DNA from: Paenibacillus sp. LS1 | Lineage (GTDB): Bacteria > Bacillota > Bacilli > Paenibacillales > Paenibacillaceae | Direction: 5' to 3' | DNA length: 64,000 nucleotides | NCBI RefSeq assembly: GCF_026013365.1 | Contig: NZ_JAPDOE010000006.1 | Span: 124,001-188,000, forward strand | Part shown: positions 36,401 through 42,078 of the stretch, piece by piece | Numbering within the stretch: position 1 is the stretch's first letter | How the letters are laid out: each line of letters opens with the position of its first letter | The notes under the pieces: generated by a model | What the model was told of the DNA's origin: nothing | The model's database searches: none | The model's input: the letters and a program-made list of their open reading frames with translations, nothing else | Translations under genes and position numbers: made by a program

Positions 36401-36666
36401 CATCCAATGCTGCGAGTGGAGACACGGATCAAGGTACCGATGCAGACCAAGCTACAGGTTCGGCATCGCCTGATACATCTGTATCCAATGAACAGGATGC
36501 GGATGCGACGACTTCTTCACAGATGTCTATTGGAGAGGTGGATCGCCTCTATCCGTATGGATTGCAGATTGTTCTTCCAGCGGATATCGATGCTGAGAGC
36601 ATTGCCAGTGTGCAGAGCACTCAGGGCGGGATGACGGTAATCCAATTGATGCCGCAGCCTAATTAA
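33448..36666 (+). CDS. GTPase-associated protein 1-like membrane protein
   Basis: 1072 residues. The N-terminus (IEQQLYTRERRGVFRTTEGF, residues about 9-28) resembles the GAP1 N-terminal domain named for partnership with prokaryotic GTPases; the middle is helical. One membrane helix (LFGLILLILVLGIAGGTYAW) lies at about 803-823, followed by a Pro/Glu linker, a beta-type segment, a long Ser/Thr/Asp/Gly low-complexity stretch (about 930-1025) and a short beta tail. The large N-part should be cytoplasmic, next to the GTPase, and the tail extracytoplasmic. Its ATG overlaps the GTPase stop. Last gene before a perfect terminator. Confidence 0.8.
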   Translation: MMRSSVTPPIEQQLYTRERRGVFRTTEGFDTVAASPGLDPSFIKKVLHPYCVYDAPAELTGRSEKDETKFPASIHLLHLESGETILGQNVYQSADFTGLRSAFFAHNYVLSPERSEEQMKQGGWLDAVFATSYDIEQGTVLPALAELPISSRDGQGAATDVGVGSPTQVLSALKMNEVLFKRLLYAVMQSVATRRKVYIALDLPAEEVTAGAKGLLRLLYTALPYAFRRQLGFMTFAKDPQAKKGIHVQFVERGTLRPKDRNTEKDFTFDLVSGRVTHADASVAKLPYAEFAWALLQEPAAADAFYTFADEMLSGMEPGRDLSIEAYGELAVFYGLEQGVEDLYLDNKSHVLSGLLTYLKPEGGSRQRSRLNELFLTLLSRELDSVKRENVPEEDVAARIGEYFSVAAPVVQSWIVDYFIYGINNARAQKRMRAVQELYAVLDRDPQLNRAFFDKVLANESLTKLLFEPYLDNQLKRTESAAGVVEVIRRWVTSHPSAIHYSFLQERAANELRERLCSAPNSVQSANEALQRVSILDRVSADDTYDTGITARIGQSEATVRPNRKGGSPSASQDPAYLEELTRLADKLAYVINLFMIQDLDLERVNREQLLSIDILQHGNEVRDWAARQGSDVSARTNMMLAARAWLSGEGNEEEALEALSLAERNELQRWTRRWLAGELQAHPGIAAYEALPMAFYRGGSGSNRLDYPGLIEFIRTNASRAEGLYPFFEWSGDQRMFVRGSNAHKGYADALVAYFKAHDRDAFKSKSTFKPYYARASKTMKPVYDRAKTELSSPLVRMLTGKRKNLFGLILLILVLGIAGGTYAWMNNSEEPPAASPPSTEEPGIPAEPEVQLAEKIAYMIPATEQEDTESAAQLVIRFRNETGSTEFEQGSLQLTMKDGSTQELDATGKWESFNRNEELDTQEPTDDGSGSTSEGSTGGSSAGNAGNAEQTEDGDQQADSATSGDATLDPTTDATTDTGTNASSNAASGDTDQGTDADQATGSASPDTSVSNEQDADATTSSQMSIGEVDRLYPYGLQIVLPADIDAESIASVQSTQGGMTVIQLMPQPN

Positions 36667-36771
36667 GTTGTAAACCATATTATGTGAGCATGTTGCATAG
36701 ATTCATTGAGTGCCTTTTGATCCAATAATGAAAAATGCTGACCTCATACCTTATTAAACGAGCGTATGTGA

Positions 36772-36809
36772 GATGACCTTGAACTCTAGATTCAAGGTCA
36801 TCTTTTTTT
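36772..36809 (+). terminator. Perfect terminator ending the tubulin/GTPase cluster
   Basis: GATGACCTTGAA (36772-36783) pairs perfectly with TTCAAGGTCATC (36791-36802), followed by seven T. Confidence 0.93.
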
Positions 36810-37161
36810 ATTTGATATGGCGGATACAGTCATTGCATGAAAATAATTCAGTCATTCACAATTCGGACACAAAATTTGCGATTCAAGAACTCGAAAGAAT
36901 GTCAGAAGTGGTGAAGTGCGCGGAATGAATGAGAAAAGCTCTCATATGTAATCGGAAAAAGAACGAAATCTCTGCTTCAAAAAGACCGAATAAAGCTCGA
37001 AAAAAGCAGAAGATATGGTTTTTTATGTTGACAAATGATAATGATTATCAGTATCTTTAGTGTATAAGATTTTTGCGCCGGAAATACTCAGAATTACAAT
37101 TTCGTTTTCGTTGTCGATAGCCGGATTACATAACCGGGATAAATGAGAGAGGGATGATCGC
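36810..37161 (+). other. AT-rich gap before the Fur-controlled ABC ATPase
   Basis: No gene. The 3' half carries the Fur box and promoter listed next and the ribosome binding region GAGAGAGGGATG before 37162; the 5' half shows nothing recognised. Confidence 0.5.
37028..37057 (+). promoter_or_regulatory. Fur-regulated promoter
   Basis: TTGACA at 37028-37033 and TATCTT at 37052-37057 (18-bp spacer). Between them TGATAATGATTATCA (37036-37050) is a perfect 7-1-7 palindrome equal to the Bacillus Fur box core. Iron-replete Fur should block the promoter. Confidence 0.85.
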
Positions 37162-38049
37162 ATGTTTCGTCTGGAGACGACCAAGCTGGATATCGCTTAT
37201 GAGGAAAGACTAATTGTAGAGGATCTGAATATTCAGATTCCCCAAGGAAAAATTACCGCACTTGTTGGAGCCAATGGTTCAGGGAAGTCAACCATCCTGA
37301 AAACGATGGCACGTATTATGGCTCCAAAAGCAGGTAGTGTATTGCTCGACGGGAAGTCCATCCATAAGCAGTCTACGCGTGAAGTTGCCAAGCAGCTTGC
37401 GATTTTGCCACAGAACCCGACAGCCCCTGAAGGACTTACCGTTACTGAACTGGTATCCTACGGACGTTTTCCTTATCAAAAAGGATTTGGTTCCATGCGT
37501 CCTGAAGATAAACGCATGATTGAATGGGCTATTGAAGTAACAGCCATGACGGAATTCCATGATCGTCCGATCGATCAACTGTCCGGTGGACAGCGTCAAC
37601 GTGCCTGGATTGCCATGGCACTTGCTCAAGAAACGGACATCCTTTTCCTGGACGAGCCGACAACGTTCCTGGATATGGCTCACCAGCTGGAAGTACTGCA
37701 ATTGCTGGAGCAGCTGAATGCCACAGCCAACCGTACCATTGTTATGGTTGTGCATGACCTGAATCATGCTTCCCGTTATGCTCATCACATGATTGGTATC
37801 AAAAAAGGTAAAGCCATTGCACATGGTTCACCCGTAGAAGTTATGAATACGGATGTACTTCGTGAAGTATTTAACATCGAAGCAGACATCGTAACTGATC
37901 CGCGCTCTGGTGTGCCGCTTTGCTTGCCATACGCTCTTGCAGGTGAGCGTCAGCAATCAAAAACGCCAGATCCGATGGTCATGAACAGCGCGATGGTTCA
38001 TGCGGGCGGACGGACAGAGCAACGTGCTCGTCAAGCGACAGGAAGTTAA
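37162..38049 (+). CDS. Iron-siderophore ABC transporter ATPase (orphan)
   Basis: 295 residues. Walker A GANGSGKST, Q-loop near residue 86 (ILPQNPTAP), signature LSGGQRQRAWIAM, Walker B ILFLDEPTTFLD and switch His in VVHDLNH. These match the FecE/FhuC-type ATPases, close to YusV/FpuC, which energise several siderophore permeases. No permease or binding protein is adjacent, as in Bacillus where one ATPase serves scattered permeases. The basic, Gln-rich C-terminus beyond residue 260 is longer than usual. The Fur box fits iron repression. Confidence 0.9.
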   Translation: MFRLETTKLDIAYEERLIVEDLNIQIPQGKITALVGANGSGKSTILKTMARIMAPKAGSVLLDGKSIHKQSTREVAKQLAILPQNPTAPEGLTVTELVSYGRFPYQKGFGSMRPEDKRMIEWAIEVTAMTEFHDRPIDQLSGGQRQRAWIAMALAQETDILFLDEPTTFLDMAHQLEVLQLLEQLNATANRTIVMVVHDLNHASRYAHHMIGIKKGKAIAHGSPVEVMNTDVLREVFNIEADIVTDPRSGVPLCLPYALAGERQQSKTPDPMVMNSAMVHAGGRTEQRARQATGS

Positions 38050-38086
38050 CCGAATGGGCCATACGTGGTCCTTACATTATAGAATG

Positions 38087-38116
38087 AAGCCGCTGTGCAT
38101 AATGCACGCGGCTTAT
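38087..38116 (+). terminator. Hairpin terminator after the ABC ATPase
   Basis: AAGCCGC pairs with GCGGCTT and the inner GTGCAT with ATGCAC, one bulged T; only a weak T-run (ATTCGC) follows. Confidence 0.6.
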
Positions 38117-38270
38117 TCGCATTCATGAGAGCAAAGGAATGTGGATAGATCCGAGATTTGGTAATCGCATCCGATCAGGTTTATAATAATAAGACAGGCT
38201 GTAGGTTCATTGGTTATGCCAACGTGCTCGCAACAGTCCAAACTAACATATGTCATGGGAGGAATCAGTC

Positions 38271-38750
38271 ATGTCCGTATATTCATATCAGGCGGTAACT
38301 ACCGCGAACCAGGAAGTCTCACTGGATCTGTATCAAGGTAAGGTATTGGTCATTGCCAATACAGCCAGCAAGTGTGGACTGACCCCGCAATACGGTGAAT
38401 TGCAAAAGCTCTACGATCGTTATCGCGATCAAGGCTTGGTTGTACTGGGTTTCCCTTGTAACCAGTTTGGAGGGCAGGAGCCAGGTACAAGTGAGGAAGC
38501 CGAATCATTTTGCCAGATTAACTATGGTGTGAATTTCCCGGTGTTCGCTAAGGTAGATGTGAATGGTGAGGAAACACATCCTCTATTCCAATACCTGAAG
38601 AAGCAACAACCCGGCGTAGGCGAAACAAGCGACATCCAATGGAACTTTACCAAGTTCCTTGTTAACCGTGAAGGTGAAGTGGTAGGTCGTGTTGAACCGA
38701 AAGAATCCCCGGAGACCATGATTGCAGATATCGAGAAATTGCTCGGTTAA
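38271..38750 (+). CDS. Glutathione peroxidase-family thiol peroxidase
   Basis: 159 residues. The catalytic Cys is C35 in ASKCGLTP, with Gln70 in FGGQEPG, and Trp124 and Asn125 in QWNF completing the tetrad. C81 lies where thioredoxin-dependent members have a resolving cysteine, so the reductant is probably thioredoxin, as in most bacteria. Cytoplasmic; reduces hydroperoxides. GGGAGG before 38271 sets the start; the earlier ATG at 38250 lacks an RBS. Monocistronic, with a terminator 16 bases after the stop. Confidence 0.92.
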   Translation: MSVYSYQAVTTANQEVSLDLYQGKVLVIANTASKCGLTPQYGELQKLYDRYRDQGLVVLGFPCNQFGGQEPGTSEEAESFCQINYGVNFPVFAKVDVNGEETHPLFQYLKKQQPGVGETSDIQWNFTKFLVNREGEVVGRVEPKESPETMIADIEKLLG

Positions 38751-38765
38751 TACATGAACGTTGAG

Positions 38766-38802
38766 AAGCCTATCCTTGCATAAACGAGGATAGGCTTTTT
38801 TT
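38766..38802 (+). terminator. Terminator after the peroxidase gene
   Basis: AAGCCTATCCT pairs perfectly with AGGATAGGCTT around a ten-base loop, followed by TTTTTTT. Confidence 0.93.
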
Positions 38803-38860
38803 AAGTGACTTCGTATACGACGTGGCTTTAGCTATCAGTAGGTAGAGGTTGGTTCCAGGA

Positions 38861-40036
38861 TTAAGGCAAGGGCTTGCTTAGCATGTAATAGCCTTGTTCA
38901 GAGGCCAACTTAAGCAGGTTACGAGCATAGCTTCCGGCCCAAGAGTAGCCGTGTCTCCGTTCCTCACTGATGTCCAGAATGTTCATATACTTCATACCAT
39001 CCCGATCCGCGTAGAAAGGCACATCTTCATCCACGTTATAGAAACGGTACCAGATCACACTCCCTGCATCCGGTTCAAAATACACGGGTCCTTGCCGGTT
39101 ATACTTGGTTCCATTCTCTCGCACCATATCGAACCATCGCAGGGCCCCTTTGGCGGCTTGTTCAATCTCGGGAGTCTGGGGCCTGGACATGAGAAAAGCA
39201 GTAATCGCCACTGACTCTGATCCCGACTTGGAGGCTAGTTCATACGCTCTGCCCGGCACAGGAGCGTAGGTCACAGGATCATGCTGCGCACCCCAAACGG
39301 TGGGCAAACCATCATTGATAATTTGTGCTTTCAGTGTATAATCAATTCCTTTGTCCAGAGCTTTCTTGAGCTTGCTGCGGTCATTGGTGGTCAATATATC
39401 GTTGTTAAAGCCACTTCTTCGCTCAACCATGTCATCTAGCAAAACCATTGTTTGCACCATGGCATTGTCGTTGTAAGTCACCGCGTCGGAGTAATTACTG
39501 CGTTTGGGATAGACCTGAGGCCATCCGCCGGATGGATATTGGGAAACCAGGATAAAGTCCACCGCTTTACGAACACTGTTCTTAAAGGCCAGATTGCCTG
39601 TTTTCTCATACATGTCTGCCAGGAAGCGGATTTCGGAAGTTGTCGCATCATTATCAAACGTACCAAGTTCAATGCCATTTGGGTCTTTCCAGCCTGATCG
39701 TGCTGTTACACCATCCCAAGGGACTGCATATTGCTCTTCCATGTCTTTGTAAAATCCACCGTGCGGCATTTGCCACGAAACGATATTTAGGGCATAGGCC
39801 GTATCCTTGACCAGATCGCCAGTTGCAAAATGACTGACATCCCTAAACTTTTGAAGCAGTGAAGACACATCGGCACCTGCTGGGAGTTTGGAGGACAAAA
39901 CTTCCGTTTTAATCGTAACGGGTGGAGAATCGACAGATGCAGCAGCAGAGGGGATGGATAATCCAGTTGTCATCATAGTGATGGCAAGCGTAACGGGAAC
40001 CATGCGGAATACGACAGGCATTGAACGTTTCTTCAA
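38861..40036 (-). CDS. Secreted pectate lyase, PL10 type
   Basis: 391 residues with a signal peptide (KKRSMPVVFRM then hydrophobic residues to PSAAAS, about residue 34). Matches the family-10 pectate lyase, an alpha/alpha fold: key segments include WQMPHGGFYKD near residue 87, GTFDNDATTSEIRFL near 123, QYPSGGWPQVYPKR near 165, TYNDNAMVQ near 185 and WGAQHDP near 248, where the family's calcium- and substrate-binding Asp and Arg residues lie. It cuts polygalacturonate by beta-elimination outside the cell. The start is TTG at 40036 behind a perfect AGGAGG with seven bases spacing. A cre sits 72 bases upstream. Confidence 0.88.
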   Translation of the reverse strand: MKKRSMPVVFRMVPVTLAITMMTTGLSIPSAAASVDSPPVTIKTEVLSSKLPAGADVSSLLQKFRDVSHFATGDLVKDTAYALNIVSWQMPHGGFYKDMEEQYAVPWDGVTARSGWKDPNGIELGTFDNDATTSEIRFLADMYEKTGNLAFKNSVRKAVDFILVSQYPSGGWPQVYPKRSNYSDAVTYNDNAMVQTMVLLDDMVERRSGFNNDILTTNDRSKLKKALDKGIDYTLKAQIINDGLPTVWGAQHDPVTYAPVPGRAYELASKSGSESVAITAFLMSRPQTPEIEQAAKGALRWFDMVRENGTKYNRQGPVYFEPDAGSVIWYRFYNVDEDVPFYADRDGMKYMNILDISEERRHGYSWAGSYARNLLKLASEQGYYMLSKPLP

Positions 40037-40107
40037 ATGAACGCCTCCTGAACGAAATGAGATTTGGTTGTTAATTTACATAAAATCCATTTAAAGGATT
40101 GATATTA

Positions 40108-40124
40108 TTGTAAGCGCTTACCAA
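40108..40124 (-). promoter_or_regulatory. cre (CcpA) site upstream of the pectate lyase
   Basis: TTGTAAGCGCTTACCAA fits the cre consensus WTGNAARCGNWWWCAWW at all but one position and is nearly palindromic, so it reads on both strands. It sits 72 bases before the pectate lyase start, consistent with catabolite repression by CcpA-HPr(Ser-P). Confidence 0.75.
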
Positions 40125-40352
40125 TTTAAAAATCAACCCTGTGATTAAAATTGATGCCAATTATTTTTGTACAAGTAAAACATGAATGCAGGGCACGCTT
40201 CTAACTTTATGCTTCCTTACAGGGAACGCGGAAGCCTTTGCATAGCATAAATCGATTCGAATCCGGGGAAAATGAAATCAATAAAATGAAGGGAAGAAAG
40301 GCTTGAATACAGGGAAATCACTTCTTTCGACAAACTTTTTTTGCTCAACCTA
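40125..40352. other. Divergent spacer with a nested inverted repeat
   Basis: No gene. GCTTCC (40211-40216) pairs with GGAAGC (40230-40235) and TTTATGC (40206-40212) with GCATAAA (40245-40251). It separates the cre region from the nox promoter. Confidence 0.35.
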
Positions 40353-40381
40353 TTGCAATGTGAAAAAGATCACATTATAAT
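40353..40381 (+). promoter_or_regulatory. nox promoter with operator in the spacer
   Basis: TTGCAA (40353-40358), exactly 17 bp, TATAAT (40376-40381). The spacer is filled by operator O1, so a bound repressor would block RNA polymerase. Confidence 0.8.
40358..40375 (+). promoter_or_regulatory. Rex-type operator O1 (nox)
   Basis: ATGTGAAAAAGATCACAT, an 18-bp palindrome of the TTGTGAA-N4-TTCACAA type with two or three differences. It also fits a CRP/FNR-type TGTGA-N6-TCACA. Confidence 0.65.
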
Positions 40382-40390
40382 GAGTGTATA

Positions 40391-40408
40391 AAGTGAAATA
40401 AATCACAT
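40391..40408 (+). promoter_or_regulatory. Rex-type operator O2 (nox)
   Basis: AAGTGAAATAAATCACAT, 33 bp downstream of O1 (three helical turns), in the 5' leader. Confidence 0.6.
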
Positions 40409-40425
40409 ACACAGTATCGATTAAG

Positions 40426-40443
40426 AAGTGAAATATTTCACAA
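40426..40443 (+). promoter_or_regulatory. Rex-type operator O3 (nox), best match
   Basis: AAGTGAAATATTTCACAA matches the Rex consensus TTGTGAA-N4-TTCACAA at all but the first two bases, with the perfect core GTGAAATATTTCAC. It lies 35 bp after O2, ending 53 bases before the nox start. Confidence 0.75.
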
Positions 40444-40496
40444 CTACAACAACCTTATATTCAAACTCATTTATATATTTCGAGGAGGAACTTTTA

Positions 40497-41858
40497 ATGA
40501 AAATCGCAGTTATCGGATGTACACACGCAGGGACCGCAGCCATCGTAAACACCGCCAAATTGTACCCGGATGCTACCATCACGGTGTATGAGCGCAATGA
40601 CAATATCTCCTTCCTATCTTGTGGCATTGCGCTCTACGTAGGTGGAGTTGTGAAAGACCCTGACGGTTTGTTCTATTCTTCGCCTGATCAATTGGCAGAT
40701 CTCGGCGTTGTAACCAAGATGCTTCATGAAGTTACAGCAGTTGATGCCAAGGGTCATACCCTTCGGGCTAAAAACCTGCAAACCGGGGAAGAATTTGAAG
40801 ATACGTTTGACAAACTGATCGTGACAACGGGTTCGTGGCCTGTCGTTCCGAAGCTTGAAGGCATCGAGATGGACAACATTTTACTTTGCAAAAACTACAA
40901 TCACTCCAACACGATTATTGAAAAAGCCAAAGATGCCAAACGCGTTACCGTTGTGGGTGCAGGATATATCGGCGTAGAACTGGTTGAGGCGTTCCAGATG
41001 AACGGCAAGGAAGTTACCCTGATCGATAGTGTCGACCGGATTTTGAACAAATACCTGGACCCTGAATTCACGGATGCAATCGAAGATACGCTGACTGGAC
41101 GCGGTATCAAGCTGGCTCTCGGTCAAACGGTACAGAAGTTTACTGGAGAGAATGGCAAAGTGACTAAGGTAATCACGTCCAAAGGGGAGTTTGAAACCGA
41201 TCTGGTTATTCTGTGCATCGGCTTCCGTCCGAATACAGAGCTGCTTAAAGGCCAAGTGGATATGCTGCCGAACGGTGCAATCGTCGTGGATAAATATATG
41301 CAAACCAGTCAAAAAGACGTCTTCGCTGCGGGTGACAGCTGTGCTATTCATTACAACCCGACAGGCAAAGCAGCGTACATTCCACTGGCGACTAACGCCG
41401 TGCGGATGGGTACACTCGTGGCCCGTAACCTGGTTCGTCCTACGACACCGTATATGGGTACGCAAGGAACATCGGGTATCAAAATTTATGAGCAAAATAT
41501 CGCGGGTACAGGCATGACGGAAACGTCTGCTGCTGACGAAGGTCTGATTGTGGAATCCGTGGTACTGGAAGACAGCTACCGTCCGGAATTCATGCCAACG
41601 GCTGAGAAACTGTTGCTTAAAGTGGTATATGAGCAGGCAACTCGTCGGATCGTCGGAGCACAGGTGATGTCACAGGTTGATCTGACCCAATCGATTAATA
41701 CGATCTCGGTCTGCATCCAAAACAATATGACCGTAGATGAGCTAGCCTTCATCGACTTCTTCTTCCAGCCACATTACAACAAACCGTGGAACTTCCTGAA
41801 CACGGCGGGTCTGCAAGCACTGCCTCCAATAGAAGTAAAAGCACCAGCAATGGTGTAA
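40497..41858 (+). CDS. nox: Water-forming NADH oxidase (Nox)
   Basis: 453-residue FAD-dependent oxidoreductase of the NADH oxidase/CoA-disulfide reductase group. FAD-binding MKIAVIGCTHAGTAA at the N-terminus, redox-active C42 in FLSCGIA, a second nucleotide-binding VTVVGAGYIGVEL near residue 145, and the FAD ribityl DVFAAGDSCA near 275. It resembles lactococcal and streptococcal H2O-forming NADH oxidases, which reduce O2 with NADH to remove oxygen and restore NAD+. The sequence alone cannot rule out CoA-disulfide reductase. AGGAGGAA at 40483-40490 sets the start; the longer frame from 40428 begins in an operator. Three Rex-type boxes fit NADH/NAD+ sensing. Confidence 0.87.
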   Translation: MKIAVIGCTHAGTAAIVNTAKLYPDATITVYERNDNISFLSCGIALYVGGVVKDPDGLFYSSPDQLADLGVVTKMLHEVTAVDAKGHTLRAKNLQTGEEFEDTFDKLIVTTGSWPVVPKLEGIEMDNILLCKNYNHSNTIIEKAKDAKRVTVVGAGYIGVELVEAFQMNGKEVTLIDSVDRILNKYLDPEFTDAIEDTLTGRGIKLALGQTVQKFTGENGKVTKVITSKGEFETDLVILCIGFRPNTELLKGQVDMLPNGAIVVDKYMQTSQKDVFAAGDSCAIHYNPTGKAAYIPLATNAVRMGTLVARNLVRPTTPYMGTQGTSGIKIYEQNIAGTGMTETSAADEGLIVESVVLEDSYRPEFMPTAEKLLLKVVYEQATRRIVGAQVMSQVDLTQSINTISVCIQNNMTVDELAFIDFFFQPHYNKPWNFLNTAGLQALPPIEVKAPAMV

Positions 41859-41901
41859 GGAAGCAGAATTAATAAATCATAATAGATGAGTATAAAGACG
41901 C

Positions 41902-41941
41902 GAAGAAGACTGGCGAGTATATCGTCAGTCTTCTTCTTTTG
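41902..41941 (+). terminator. Terminator after nox
   Basis: GAAGAAGACTG pairs with CAGTCTTCTTC, extended by CGA/TCG, and is followed by TTTTG. Confidence 0.88.
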
Positions 41942-42025
41942 TGTGTGTATTGCTGCTGGTTGTATCACAGCTAGAGTACCTGAATTTATATGAATTTACA
42001 TATCACATAAGTTGTCAAAATAAAT

Positions 42026-42060
42026 AAGACCGGCCCACTCTTATGAAGTGGGCCGATCTT
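42026..42060 (-). terminator. Terminator after the SLH gene
   Basis: AAGACCGGCCCACT pairs with AGTGGGCCGATCTT. Read on the minus strand it is followed by ATTTATTTTG. It ends 18 bases beyond the SLH stop. Confidence 0.8.
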
Positions 42061-42078
42061 CGAGCTAACTCATAATCT

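Noticed and set aside
21642..36666. Classical phage, toxin-antitoxin, restriction or CBASS interpretation of the tubulin/GTPase cluster
   Set aside because: No nuclease, protease, cyclase, methyltransferase or toxin domain was recognised in any of its proteins.
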